Position numbers and translations under genes: made by a program. The notes under the pieces were generated by a model. The model was not told the origin of the DNA. It ran no database searches and worked only from the letters and a program-made list of their open reading frames with translations. A stretch of DNA of 64,000 bases, from assembly GCA_014529385.2 (NCBI GenBank), contig CM043942.1, positions 51,902,274-51,966,273 of the forward strand, read 5' to 3'. Positions 23,701-35,371 of the stretch are shown here, in pieces (the first letter of the stretch is position 1; each line of letters begins with the position of its first letter). This DNA comes from Adiantum capillus-veneris (taxonomy: Eukaryota; Streptophyta; Polypodiopsida; Polypodiales; Pteridaceae).

Positions 23701-25589
23701 ACATTTTCATTTTCTGAGCTACTAGGGAGCTGAACAATCCCTGATACATTTGTCGTGATTTTCCTATTTGGTTTGGGTTTTTCGGGCAATCGGGGATCAA
23801 GTGAGTGATGCCACACTCAAGACAATAGGCATTTACTTCAGTGATCTCCGTATGAGGACATTGTTTGACCAAGTGGTTGTCACGACTTTTGTGACAATCT
23901 GTCTCTGGTTGAGGAGATTCTTTTAGCATTTCCTCTTGGCTATAAGCAAGCTTTGACCTAGATAAGCCGCTATTTGCAATGAATCGCAATGTCCTTTCGT
24001 CCATTTCATACCTTCTTTCTTTCGACTGAAACCCGGGAGGTGGAGGTTGTACCGGCCTCACCACTCCATGTGTTTCTCTCACCTTTTGTTGCTCCGAAGG
24101 GTAGTACCTACTTTGGTTGCTATACCACATTGTAGCTGGTACTGGCATTGGTTTATTTGATGCTTCCATCATTGGCATGTATCTCATGTCTACCGGCATT
24201 CTAGCACCTGGCAGCGGAGGTTGTTGTCCTAAGACAAGCTGTGGCCTTAAAACTCCTACTGGTCCTGGAGCATTTCCCGTAATGTATCTAGGTGGAGTAG
24301 GTGCTTCTAGAACAGGTTGTACATACCTCTCCCTAGAATTTTCCATGCTATAATAGCACTCTTCCCCGTATGGTTCGTCCATTTTCTCTCAATTTCACAC
24401 CACTTCGGCTCTCCTGAATCAAACCTTACAAGAGGAATCAACCTCTTGACCAAGTCACCGATAAGCTTTTCTTGATCAATAGGTGCCGTTGGCTTGGCAA
24501 TGGACTCACTTATCTGTGAAACACTGTGCTGAGAGGATGTGTCATCTCCTTCACTCTTTAAGTCCTTTTCTTTGTATGCCTCACAGTTATCCACTAGATA
24601 AAGAGCTTCTTTGATCAACTCGTTTAGCGTCATCCTCCTTATCATATGCAGATCCTTCTGAAGGCCCGCATGTCTCATTCCCTGGATAAAGATCAGCATC
24701 AATCCTACTTGCGTAGGTAATTCCGCTCTCGGACAGAGCTTAACATATCTCTTGAGCCGTAATGATGCTTTGCGTACTGATTCATTCTCTTTCTGTTTGA
24801 ATCTATGGATTTGCGAGACCGTGTTGTGAGCAATGCCATTTGGCGAGAATTCTTCAATAAACTCCTCAAACAGCTCATCTAGGGTCTCAAAATCCCATTT
24901 TTCCACCGAGTCGAACCATGTAGCTGCATCATCTTCTAGAGTCAATCCAAATCCGGCAAACTGTGTCGCAAAATCTGAAACTTCCTCTGCTCTAATCACT
25001 CTTCTAAAAGCCACTACGTGATCTCTTGGATCTTTATCTCCGGAGTATTTTCTGTTTACCCATTTCTGGACTTGGGATGGTCTAACTTGTCGATTGTCTA
25101 CAAGTCTAACCAGAGACTCTCCCAATCCTTCTCTCGTTATCGCTCTTGAAGGGAATCCTGGTGGCTCTCTTCTTGGAATTCCTATAGGAATTCTCGTCTT
25201 TGGTGGAGGCATTTGTGGTCCTTCATTGACCAAATATCCACCTCTTTCTAGTACATTTGTGGATTTGTGCTTTCTACAACTTTGTATTCTCGTCCATACT
25301 TGTCAACAACTATAGATCTCCATTGACAGTCAACTCCGTATGTGTACACATATAAGAGCTTGTAATCCGTTATCTCTTCTAGGTATGGATCTGAGCACCT
25401 ATAAAGATTGACCTCGTTGTCATCAATGTTTCTATATAGTCCTTCACTCTCATGATCGATCATCCAAACTCTCTCAACAAGATGGGTCTTTATCAATTGC
25501 AAGTTTGGAAGATCCATTGTGGGAGGATATTCCTCTATCGTCGGGATCTCCAAGCTTGTGTAAGCTGCGTTTGAATCTAGGGTAGACAT
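20735..25589 (-). pseudogene. GP-1 Gag-protease with W-[VI]-P-K repeats, decayed
   Basis: Nine or so overlapping open segments in shifting frames trace one ancestral reading frame. The N-terminal domain (25589-25248) starts MSTLDSNAAY and contains PPTMDLPNLQLI and ERVWMID; GP-3 has relatives of both. Gag proper (25233-24307) has the retrotransposon Gag core (VQKWVNRKYSGDKDPRDHV; ATWFDSVEKW). A knuckle, CLECGITHLIPDC, lies near 23790-23830, preceded by a weaker CHKSRDNHLVKQC. The protease (22388-21954) has LDSGAGVAIATK, an intact D-S-G-A site, and ILGRPFMRQ. The C-terminal region (about 21530-20735) repeats W-[VI]-P-K seven times plus one WIKK. Stops and frameshifts make it non-functional. It is related to GP-2 in knuckle, protease and tail. 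Confidence 0.75.
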
Positions 25590-26045
25590 GATTTCTAGGC
25601 TTAAGAGCTTTTTCTTGGTTCAAGTAGACTTAGTCCACTGTGTTCAAGTGCTTTGGTTAGGGAAAAGTCGAAACTATGTCCAAAACCGCAATCGTTTCGT
25701 CACAATTCTTGTAAATTGTCGCTTTTAGACACCCCTGACTTCCGGATGAATTTTGAGGCCTCAAACGACGTTTTTTTTTTCAAATTGAACTAAATGGTTT
25801 CCATAGGCATACATTAAGTTCAAATTTTGCTCTAAGATCTGTAGAGCCGCTCTCAGGCTACGTTTTGATATAAAAACTTTTCCGATCCGATACCGTTTGT
25901 GAAAGTTATGGCCAAAACAGTGAAATGCAGTTTAGAATGGTCAAAATGAGTCCAAATTCAATTTTGAAAAAAGATTTGGGATCTCTGTGACACTGTGAAC
26001 ACTTCTGTGTGGTCAAAAGCACATTGGACCCTAAAACTGGCCTGG

Positions 26046-27460
26046 AGACATCCTACGCGTAGTATGTCTATATGCTCAGAATTTAACAAAATTTGGTCCA
26101 GAGACTCCCCTTAAGTCCAGCAACACAATGGTATGCTCAGAATCTCATTTGGATTTAAAAATGGCCTTGAGACATCCTACGCGTAGGATGTCTTTTTGCT
26201 CAGAATGACTTGAAATTTTCACCCCAGCTTCTCCTTGATGTGCTGATCACAGTGGTGTGCTCATAGGTTGATTTGGAGTCCTAAATCAAGCTGGAGACAT
26301 CCTACGCGTAGGATGTCTTTTTACTCTGTTTCAGCTCAAACTTGCACTGTAGCTTCCCCTTGATGTGCTAAACTCACAGCTATTTTTACTTTTTGATTCT
26401 GACACCTATAGGGTGGTCAAATGATCAAGAATCTATTTCAAAAGCCTGATGTCTGTTCTGATGAATTCCTAAGTCAAATCAGCTCCAAATTGGACCAAAT
26501 TTGACTAGGAGGCTTGCCTAAGGCTATATGACAGCATGGTATGGTCACAGTAAAATTTTGGTTTCAGAATTATGCTTTAGACATCCTACGCGTAGGATGT
26601 CTAACTGCTCAGAATTACCCCAAATTTGAACCACAGACTCTCCTTAAGGTGCTGATCACTGTGGTATGCTCAAAATTAAGTTTGGAGTGCAAAATCACAC
26701 ATATGTCATACTACGCGTAGGATGTCTTTTTGGCCTGTTTGACCCCAGACTTGACCCAAAGCTTCCCCTTGATGTCAGCAACCCAGTGGTATGCTTAGAT
26801 TTGAGTTTGGATCTCAAAAGACCCAAATTTTAGCTGTTCTTGCCTTTTTCAGTCAAAAGTGTTAAAGTCCGCTTTGAACCCAATTTTCTCACCCAAATGA
26901 GGTGAAAACTCCCACATGCACTCAAAACATCATGTATAACATGCACATGAAGTCATCCTATGGTTTGGTCTCTAAAATTATGCCTTGGACACAATTTGGA
27001 TAGGATGTCTGGCCATTCTCATCTTTTGGTCTTGATCTGTCAAAATTTGGTCAAACTTCCACTTTCCAGGTGAAAAAAGGGTAAAATCTACCTTCTAAAC
27101 ACACTGGTAACCTCAGATTTTCAAAATTTCCACCAGATCACCCTGTAGACATCCTACGCATAGGATGTCTACTGCTGATTTTTTCAGATTGAAGTGTCCC
27201 TGATGCTTCCTTATGCTCTCAGCAAGTGCAAGTATGCTTCACAATTGCAAAAACATGCAAAAATCACTCAATTAAGCCTTTGCTAAAATTTTGCGTTTTT
27301 TGACTCCACCTTTTGGCTTTTGGTCAACAAAAATAGGGAAAAACACCCAAGTCAATATGTTACTAGGGTAAAACCTACCCTCTTAACCCACTGGTGCAGT
27401 CAGAATTTTCAAAATTGGTCTCCAGAACCCCCTTGAGACATCCTACGCGTAGGATGTCTA
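26046..27460. repeat. Array of seven ACATCCTACGCGTAGGATGT palindromes
   Basis: 20-bp cores lie at 26048-26067 (one mismatch), 26172-26191, 26297-26316, 26581-26600, 26706-26725 (left arm altered), 27149-27168 (centre GCAT) and 27438-27457. Four are exact. They are usually extended by AG on the left and CT on the right to a 24-bp perfect palindrome. Start-to-start spacings are 124, 125, 284, 125, 443 and 289 bp, which implies tandem units of about 125 bp with some units having lost the motif. Intervening sequence is also repeated but divergent, so the palindrome is the better conserved part. Confidence 0.9.
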
Positions 27461-27982
27461 TGTTTACAAAATTGCAGGTTTTCTTCACAGAACCCTTGCA
27501 AATGCTCTTTTATATGCACAACATCAGTTAGTCATACAAAAATATCCACAAAAGCTTGTTTAATGCATTTTTACCCTCAAAAGCACACTTTTTCGTGATT
27601 TCAAATGCAATCAAGCACTTTAGCAAATAATTCAATGATGAATAGCTCTAGATCAGAATCGAATCACTTACCTAAAGCTACTCCTACAAACCATATGGGG
27701 TTTTGCATCTATGAGTAGAAAAACGCTTCACTGCCACACACGGACTAGTAAACGCTTTTATCACCTCACAAATCACTCGACCACCAACAACTACTCTAAT
27801 CCACATATCCTAACTAAACCTATCTAGTCGCAGACCCTCGGCAAGACACACGCTTCCTGGCTATCCACTTGATCGCGGAATATCCTCTTCCGGATCCACT
27901 TAAGAAAAACGTTTTTTTTTAGCCGAAACTAAATCAAGCAACCATCACACAAGTGTTAGTAGGAAACCTACTTAGGTCCTTG

Positions 27983-28002
27983 TGTCCCCGGCAGCGGCGC
28001 CA
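27983..28002 (-). promoter_or_regulatory. Primer binding site of GP-1
   Basis: The minus strand reads TGGCGCCGCTGCCGGGGACA, one base from the LTR end at 28004. It is of the TGGCGCC...GCCGGGGA type reported for Athila/Tat gypsy elements, so it differs from the initiator-Met site of the chromoviruses here. The exact tRNA was not assigned. Confidence 0.75.
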
Positions 28003-28003
28003 A

Positions 28004-28960
28004 TGTTGGACGGGAGAGACTCACACACCCATGAAGTGCATACAAACACTACCTAGATCAACATAATGTCAATCGAGGACACAGATGACACGATAGGCAC
28101 ACGGAGGAAATCTCTTAAGCTTGTCAGGCTGCGACCATCCTACACATACAACACTCAGGAAGGCCAACTAAACCACAATCAAGAACCTCACTGCTCTCAA
28201 CTACACCACCTAGCCACATACACACATGCGGAAGGTAACTCACCTAATCATGCCAGATTCATACGAAACTTAAGGAACACTATCCCCTCACTAGGATACA
28301 CCTGTCCATAAGCTTCTACACTCAAAACCCTCACTCTAAACCCATCTGTGGAGAACGCGTAGGATGACAGAGCCGAATTTTGAAAGTGCCCGAAACTGAA
28401 ATTTATGAGTACCTATGCGTAGCTTATGTCGCCACGATTCTATAGACTACTAGCACACAAAAAACAGACATCGTTTGATACACTTACGGCCACAAATAGC
28501 TAGTAGATACGTCGGCGTGTGCGCTTCGTCTCGCGTGGAATGCTTGGCGTTGTCGCGTAGCTCTCCTCGAGCCTACCGCAATGGTGCAATCGGATCTCCA
28601 ATGTGTTGAGCGAGCCGGGCGTAACGGGAGGATGAAGCTCACACTCACTCTCTTTCTCTCTCACACACAGTAGACGGCAGCGCTAAAACTTTGATTATGA
28701 TTAAAGTCCTTTTACAAAATGACCTAGGTACCTTATATACTAAGGCTACCTTAGGTTTAACCAAAAATGGGGTTGAAAGGGTCAAATGGCTTTGTATTTA
28801 CAATCTTGAAGTGCCATTGCACTCCGGCTTCTGAAACTAGAATAACTACTCATTACAAATGACGTTTATAGCCATAATCCGCAGCATTTCATAACTCGCA
28901 AAAGATAAGACTTTGGTACGAAACTTGAGTTATGTTGTGTTGTTGACCCAGCGGTCAACA
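28004..28960 (-). repeat. GP-1 5' LTR
   Basis: This 957-bp LTR runs TGTTGACCGCTGGG (at 28960) to ...CCGTCCAACA (at 28004) on its own strand. It contains half-palindromes related to the leader motif near 28355 (ACGCGTAGGATGAC) and 28415. Confidence 0.85.
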
Positions 28961-29195
28961 CTTGGGTAGGGTTCCCACCTCAAGGTTATTCCTACCTTGC
29001 CTAAGATCCTAGGTAATAACTTTTAACACTAACCTTTGGAGGTCTTGAATGAAGCTAACCCTAAGGTCTTTTGAGCTCCATTATGTGCACATGTCTATAT
29101 TCTACCTCTTGTTCCCATTGATCTCTGCAATATTAAATGATCAGTTTAATATGAGAAAGTCTTTTTGAAATAGGTAGATATTACATTTTATGACA
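28961..29195 (-). repeat. GP-1 right TSD and Chr-3 3' LTR, part 2
   Basis: CTTGG (28961-28965) is the right copy of the GP-1 target duplication. The Chr-3 LTR resumes here and ends with TGACA at 29195, the reverse of the family's TGTCA start. Chr-3 internal sequence follows. Confidence 0.85.
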
Positions 29196-31455
29196 TTACC
29201 TCTCTCTTGAAACCATAGTCGTCCTGGACTATGAGGTAGAGAAGATAAAGTCTTAGTCATTAGTCTACATTTCTTAGCGGATAGGCCATCTCATTGGTTC
29301 GTTTTAAGATTTGGAAAGGACCATTGTATCTTTTTTGATAATTTAGCATAATACTTTTGATAACGGTAAGATTTTTGCTCGTAGTTTGCCTCAATTGAAA
29401 GCCTTGGGAAACTTGAGTAGGACCCAATCATTTTTCTTGAAGGCTAAGTCCCATCTGTGCTTGTCAATAGCAGCTTTTTGCCTTTGTTGGGAGATGGATA
29501 TAGCCTCAATCTTTTGAAAATATTCTTGTAGGTCTCGGCTATACTCATCACCGCGAAGATCTTCCCATGTACCTTAAGTAGCAAGGGACTTTTTGGTCTT
29601 TCATCAATGATCTCAAAAGGAGTCTTCCCTGTATATAGTGTTATTGTACGCATACTCTATAAGGGGTAGGTACCTCTCCCATTGGGAACGTTGATCTACT
29701 TCCGTAACATAGGTCTTGAGTAGATCTAGAATCGTGAGGTTAGCTATTTCACTTTGGCCATCCGTTTGTGGGTGATAGACTGAAGAGAAATCTAGCCTTG
29801 TAACTAGATTCTCAAAGAGACCCTTCCAAAAATTATTGGTCATTTGAGGATATCTATCCGACACGATTGATGTTGGCAAGCCATGGTGTTTGAAAATTTG
29901 GGCTATAAAGAGGTTTGCCATTTGGTGCGCCTTAATAGTCTTTTTGACAAGTATAAAGTGTGTTTGTTTGCTAAACTTGTCGACTATTGTCCATATTTGC
30001 ATATTCCCATGGATAGGCTTGGGTAATCCAAAGATAAAATCCATGGATATACTCTCCCATGGTGAATTAGGGATTGGTAATGGCTGGAGTACCCCAGGTT
30101 GCTTCCCTATATCATACTTTGTCTTTTGCATACGATGCATTTTCAAACATACTCTTGTATGTCTACTTTTATGGTAGGCCAATAGAAGTATGTTTCTACT
30201 TCTCAAAGAGTAGGTTGCCCTCTATGCCCCGCATAGGGAGGAGCATGGGATTCATACATTACTTTGTCATGAAGAGAGTGAGTAACACATAGCCTATTGC
30301 CATGGAGAAGGTAACCATCCTGCAAGGTGAATGGTTCTTCTTTCTTCCCTAAGGCAAGGGATGAAATTACATCCTTCAAATCGGGGTCAATAGCATACTC
30401 ATCTATCATGGAAGATAGATCATTGTCAGTTGCTATGGACACCGCATTTCCCCTTGGTCATCATGATAGTGCATGGGCCACTTGATTGTGCTTGTGAGCA
30501 ATATGAAAATTGAATTGTGAAAGAAAATTTTCCCACCTCATTTGTTTGTCGGAGAGCTTGGTTTGCGTCATGAAGTACTTAAGACTTTGGTGATCCGTTA
30601 GTAGGATCCCCAAAAGATAGTGCTTCCATGTGTCAAGGGCATGTATGACAGCTAGCAACTCCTTTTCGTAGATGCCCAATACTCGCTCATCGGAATCGAG
30701 TCTTCGACTCTCATATGCTATGGCATGCCCTTCTTGAAGCAAGAGTGCTCCAAGGCAATCTCCACAAGCATCACATTGGACCTCACATGGTTTTGAGAGA
30801 TCCGGCAATGTAAGCACAGGTTGAAAAGTAAATTTTTCTTTGAGCTTCTCAAAAGCATTTTTTTCTTTGGCAATCCATATACTTAACATTCTACTTTGTC
30901 AAGTCATGTAATGGTCTTGCTATTTGTGAGAATATAGCTATGAAGCATCTATAGTATGCACACATACCAATAAAGCTTTGTAGCTCCTGTAGATTCCTTG
31001 GGTTATGCCATCCTTTTATTACCTCTAACTTGGTTGGATCCATACAGATACCATCTTGCGAGATAATGTGACTTAAGTATTGAATCTCTTGAAGGAAAAA
31101 TTCACTCTTCTTTTGATTAATGACAAGTTTATTCTCCCTCAATGCTTGAAAAATTACCTAGAGATGTTGCTTATGCTCTCTCAATAGATTTGGAGTAGAT
31201 GATGATATCATCGCAGTAAACTTGCGGCAGGGTCTGAAGATTTTCTCCATTAAGCAGTTGAATGTGTCTAGAGAATTTGTCAAGCCAAAAGGCATGACAA
31301 GGTATTCATATAAAGACCAACATTGTGTGAATGTGGTCTTTACGATATCTTCATTCACTATCCTTATTTGATGATAGCCACTTTTAAGGTCAATCCTACT
31401 AAAGTAGGTCGAGCCTTGTAGCTTATCAAACAGATCTTCTACCCACAGTACAAGA
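29196..31455 (-). pseudogene. Chr-3 internal region: RT, RNase H, integrase, decayed
   Basis: On the minus strand the order is RT (31455-30890; MPFGLTNSLDTF, shifted catalytic region), RNase H (30889-30461; QCDACGDCLGALLLQEG, YEKELLAV, TDHQSLKYFM), then integrase (about 30440-29440). Integrase keeps MDFIFGLPK and YHPQTDGQSEIAN, but the second catalytic Asp context reads SDRYPQM instead of SDRDPRM. A deletion after about 29290 removes the C-terminal integrase tail and chromodomain, so sequence equivalent to 52326 in Chr-5 joins sequence equivalent to about 52950. RT is truncated at VEDLFDK. Codon 30770 onward retains CGA where Chr-5 has its stop, which identifies that stop as a mutation. Confidence 0.85.
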
Positions 31456-32479
31456 AATCTTACTTTGATAGTGATCTAGTTTAGTGCTCTGTCACATTAG
31501 CAAAAATATGAACCCCAAAAGGGCCTTGTAAGGATCCCTAATTTTAAGGGATTAAGGCAAAAAAATGTGTGTGATTTAGGAGAGAAGAGCATTCAATGAG
31601 GGTTTTCTCATAGGATTTTTTTAGGGTTGTCATAGGCTTTTTGTAGGCTGAAATAGAGCCTGGGGGGTATTAGGTACATTCTCTCTCTACCCAAAAGAGT
31701 GGTGGCCGTTATGACAATAACTACCCTACCCCCTTTCTTTTGCCACATCATCAAGGGCGTCCATAACCCCCGCCCTTTTTCAAGAAAAATTCAAATAAAC
31801 CTCATTTTTACTCAAAACTTCTCCCCAACCTATATGCATACCCAAAAATCAAATTTTTCTCTCAAAATCTCACTGCTAGACCTGAAAAATGTCAAACTTT
31901 CCACCTTTTCTCAGTTCCCTCCAAATCATCCCTCCCCTCTCTCACACCCTCCCTCTCTCTCTCTCTTCTCTTTCTATTTTCATCACAAACTCTTTCTCCT
32001 TCCCTCTCCTTGTTGCAGGTCCACTCCATAGCTCTACTGCAGCTCTCCATCCCATAGCTCTCCTCTCCACTCCGTAGCTCTGCAGCTCTCCATTCCATAG
32101 TTGTCCACTCCATAGCTCTCCTCTCCACTCTGTATCTCTGTTGTAGCTCTTCATACCATAGCTCTCTTGCTTGATGCCAACTTTATCCCCCTTTCCATGG
32201 AGCTAAGTGACATTACAAACCTCCCATCCGCAGCAAGATCTCCAAGTTCAAAAATGGTGTCTCTACATGTTCGACTGCCAAAGGACTTCGCACCCTTAAA
32301 ACGTCAATACTTGTAAATTGCACAACAACACCATGATACATGTCACACCAATGTGGACCTTTGGGTGCATGGTTGCCTCTACCCTAATGATCAATGTGTA
32401 TTCAACATTCAATAGCCTTGCTTATTCTTACAATATGTAGAGAGGGGAGCAAGGTCTTCTTGGTGGACACTGCAAGTGA
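31456..32479. other. Unassigned DNA with CCATAGCTCTCC minisatellite
   Basis: No domain is found. A pyrimidine-rich zone (31950-32010) is followed by about ten degenerate CCATAGCTCTCC or CACTCCATAGCTCT units over 32020-32165. TTGTTGCAGGTCC near 32010 looks like a splice acceptor, but no exon partner is visible. Confidence 0.5.
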
Positions 32480-33396
32480 TTGTTGACTATTGGAGCTAAT
32501 AGCACACAATGGTCTTTGCATCAATGCCAACTTCTTTCCCATACCACTAGTGGATTGCGCGAAAGGATCATTCATGCAGAGGAGGAAGTGCAAACTGCTA
32601 AGCTACATGTGGAAGAGAAAAATGCTAAGATTGCAAAGCTTAAAGATAAGATCCTGCATCTTAAAAAGACGCCCTTAGGTGCAAGGAAACATAAGAGGAG
32701 CTTCTCATCCATAGAGACTTTAGCCCCCGAAGGCGGTGCTCAAAAAATAAGGGTTACAGCTACAAGTTGCATTTTGCTATGCTCCAATACATACTTTAAA
32801 TTTCTTATGTGGTAATGTTTTGTCCCTTCTTCTAGGAATTTTATCCAAGAGCTGTGTGGCCACATCCAAGAGAATCGCATCCATTTGTTGAGTTTGTGCC
32901 TCAAGAAATCAGATGTCGTAGCCCGTTTACAAGCACCAAATATAGAACATTCTATTTCCTTGTCAATGAGGAGCCCTCCTTGGAGGAGATGGAGATCCCG
33001 CATCTGGCAATGGGTGGGGTGCTGCCAAATAGTAAAGATCCCACGCCCGCCCCTATAGATGTCCAGAGTGAGCAAAGATTGTAAGCCGTCAAATATACCC
33101 ACTTCTTGGAAGGGGAAATTGCAGTGAGAGAGCATATTTCTGGCACCTTCGAGGTGCCCGACCTCAACAATTGTGACCCAGCTGCAATACCCAAAGTGGA
33201 GATCAACCGCCTAAACAACGTAATGATTGAAGATGAAGAGTATCTATTCTTGTATGATCTGGAAAAGGCTTTTGGTGAGCGGTTGGATGAGTGCTTAAGC
33301 CTTATATGCACAAAGATGGAGTTCCCTCTTGATCCTGCACCAAAACATACAGATGACAAGTTGCTTCCATTAAGGGACTCTGTCAGAGCAGAGTAA
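32480..33396 (+). pseudogene. Unrecognised coding-like stretch, broken
   Basis: Two plus-strand parts look coding. 32560-32750 reads as a charged, probably coiled-coil segment (HVEEKNAKIAKLKDKILHLK). 32854-33396 is one frame with a single TAA at 33082 and includes FEVPDLNNCDPAAIPKVEI and EEYLFLYDLEKAFGERLDEC. I do not recognise either as a known family. They may be parts of a captured host gene or of an unusual gag. Low-complexity bias does not explain the second part. Confidence 0.35.
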
Positions 33397-33566
33397 AGTC
33401 ACGAATGAGGAGTTTGTTGCAATAGAAGCAGGATTGTTGCCAACCAAACTCCTATCCGCCCGGACTTGTCTGGTTCGCACAATCCCCGCACAGTTGATGA
33501 GAGCAAATCCTATATCAACCTTGAAGCCACACCAAGTATGGATGATGAGGATAACGCCTCGCATGA

Positions 33567-34440
33567 AATAAGGCCTCGTTCATGAGAGTAATACTCATCC
33601 TTTCTAGTCTTTGTTTCTTCACAATTTGACACTCGTCTAGCTAGAGCACACACGTCAACTTTGATCCTAGCGCTACAAAATGTCAAAAATAACATATGAA
33701 AAACCATAATTTGGAAAAAAAAACTGACTACGCATTGTTGTAGCCTCATCATTAGGTGGTACACCATAAAAATGTACCATTGCCATTTGAAGCTTTCTCA
33801 AATCAACAAAAATATTATTTGACATTGAGTAAGGAAATCCCTTGTCCACTCTGTCTGCACCGACGCTTGCATTGGTATGTTTTCTTACTCCTTTTGACCT
33901 CTTGGTAAAGGTGGATGAAGACATTATCTCCTCTATGTGCAAATAGCCCCCTATTCGAAAGTACACATCCTAGTTCAAAGCCTTCTTAGCAAGATTGACC
34001 TTAAATGGTATAGGAAAAACATTCTTAGTAATTCCTCTTTCCCTTAAAGCATCCTTAAGGAGACCATATAAGGCAACGTAGCCCTTAGTACTAATTCCCA
34101 CTTCATCACAAGTGGCAATGTTGGACAAGAAAGATTGCCCAATTTTGTGCTTCTTGAAGGAGTCTGCAACTTCCTTTGTCACTTGGAGGAAGTGGTTTGC
34201 CTCTTTTGCAATCACCTCAAGCAGGCTAGTCTCTTTGAAAATGCAGTGTCCCCCTTGTGGATGTAGCAAAGCAGGTCACATGGCAACCACAACATGCTGT
34301 TGTCTTCAAAGCTCACAACATACTTGAGTATGTGCACATGCATATACTCAATGATGGTGTGAAAAGTGTCATTGTGGAGTTGCATAGGTTTTTGTAAATC
34401 GATTGTGCAAGTGAAGAAGCCGTGAAGATCATTGCGTCCA
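33567..34440 (-). pseudogene. Unrecognised minus-strand coding-like stretch, broken
   Basis: A chain of frames reads GFFTCTIDLQKPMQLHNDTF near 34400, then after a one-base shift near 34260 FKETSLLEVIAKEANHFLQV, then after a stop at about 33968 HIEEIMSSSTFTKRSKGVRK and onward to 33673. Composition is protein-like over about 250 codons, but no family is recognised. It faces the plus-strand stretch to its left. Confidence 0.35.
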
Positions 34441-34462
34441 ACGTATTTGGTTTCCTCTAGGA

Positions 34463-34539
34463 AAGAAGGAACCGCAAAAGGGGGGTGTGTGGCTCTTTTG
34501 ATGATGTTGCTGCGTGGGAGGAGCATGTGTTGCCATGGT

Positions 34540-34604
<65 letters not shown>

Positions 34605-34679
34605 GAAGGAACCGCAAAAGGGGGGTGTGTGGCTCTTTTGATGATGATGCTGCGTGGGAGGAGCATGTGTTGCCATGGT

Positions 34680-34751
<72 letters not shown>
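34463..34751. repeat. 139-bp tandem duplication, each with a long (CT)n tract
   Basis: A unit beginning AAAGAAGGAACCGCAAAAGG and ending GTTGCCATGGTGAT plus a CT run occurs twice (34463-34601 and 34602-34751). The CT runs cover about 34541-34601 and 34681-34751. The non-CT parts differ by about one base, so the duplication is recent. Confidence 0.9.
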
Positions 34752-34753
<2 letters not shown>

Positions 34754-35371
34754 ATGGTGATAGACAAATAAGCATCTTATATACCCCCCCCCCCCCCCTT
34801 TGCAAAAAAAAAAAAAAAACCCAAAGCTCTTTGAGATACACACATAGGTGCACACACAAACACTTAAACAAAATGTAAAAAATTTAATCAATGGTAGTGA
34901 TACTATAAAGACAAAGAAGTTTTGTGTTTCCATTAAACAAAATGCTTTACAACGTGGAATCAAAGCCGGTCACATTGATCTATCAGATCAACGTAAAGAC
35001 AGTGCACTGCCAACCCTCCACTCCTCTTGCACTTCATGGTTGCCTCCATCCGCCTACCGATATGAAAGAACAAAAAATCTTTTAGAAGACTAGCATTGGG
35101 ATACATGTAGACAACATAAAAATCTAACTGACTTTGTGCCGATTGAGACGAAAATAGGCATCTTTGATATCTTCATAGCCCAAGATAATCAAGTGTTCTC
35201 GTATGTTGGAGAGAATCCAATGGTCATTGACATGCACAATCTCAAAAACACCATTTGACAAAGTAATGGGTATGTCAAATGTCACAAAATCAGCAACACT
35301 GGATTGTAGGGTATCCACTTTCCACTCTTACACATCCAATGCTCATAGTGGAAGCGTAGGTACAAATTAGT
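34752..35371. other. Unassigned DNA; one open minus-strand frame
   Basis: A C run and an A run lie at 34785-34819. 35124-35318 on the minus strand is open and protein-like (DIPITLSNGVFEIVHVNDHW), but I cannot assign it. Chr-4 begins at about 35372. Confidence 0.4.

Larger units (their letters stand above)
25590..28003 (-). other. GP-1 leader, 2.4 kb, non-coding
   Basis: The region lies between the PBS and the first Gag ATG. It contains no long frame on the element strand. Its middle part (26046-27460) is a degenerate tandem array with palindromes. The remainder has recurring phrases such as CTTGATGTGCT and GTGGTATGCTCA, which belong to the same array units. Confidence 0.7.
19136..28960 (-). 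mobile_element. GP-1: gag-protease LTR element without visible pol
   Basis: This 9.8-kb minus-strand element is inserted in the Chr-3 LTR and bounded by CTTGG repeats. On its own strand it has a 957-bp 5' LTR, a PBS, a 2.4-kb leader with palindromic tandem repeats, a decayed Gag-protease region (25589-20735) and a poorly understood 3' part. Its 3' LTR is reduced to about 118 bp at the outer edge. I find no RT, RNase H or integrase motif in it. Because the 3' side is rearranged, loss of pol after insertion cannot be excluded for this copy. The intact GP-2 makes an originally non-autonomous design more likely. Confidence 0.8.

Noticed and set aside
26046-27460. CRISPR-like array of palindromic repeats
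   Set aside because: Spacing is irregular (124-443 bp), the inter-palindrome sequence is itself repetitive, no cas genes exist, and the context is plant retroelement DNA.
19136-28960. Integrated plant pararetrovirus
   Set aside because: LTRs, a target duplication and a PBS adjoining the LTR are present, and no movement-protein or virus RT motif is seen. It is an LTR retroelement.
34457-34963. Long Glu-Arg / Ser-Leu open frames across CT tracts
   Set aside because: They are translations of (CT)n and (GA)n repeats. The same applies at 5572-5862, 36407-36871 and 44380-44832.
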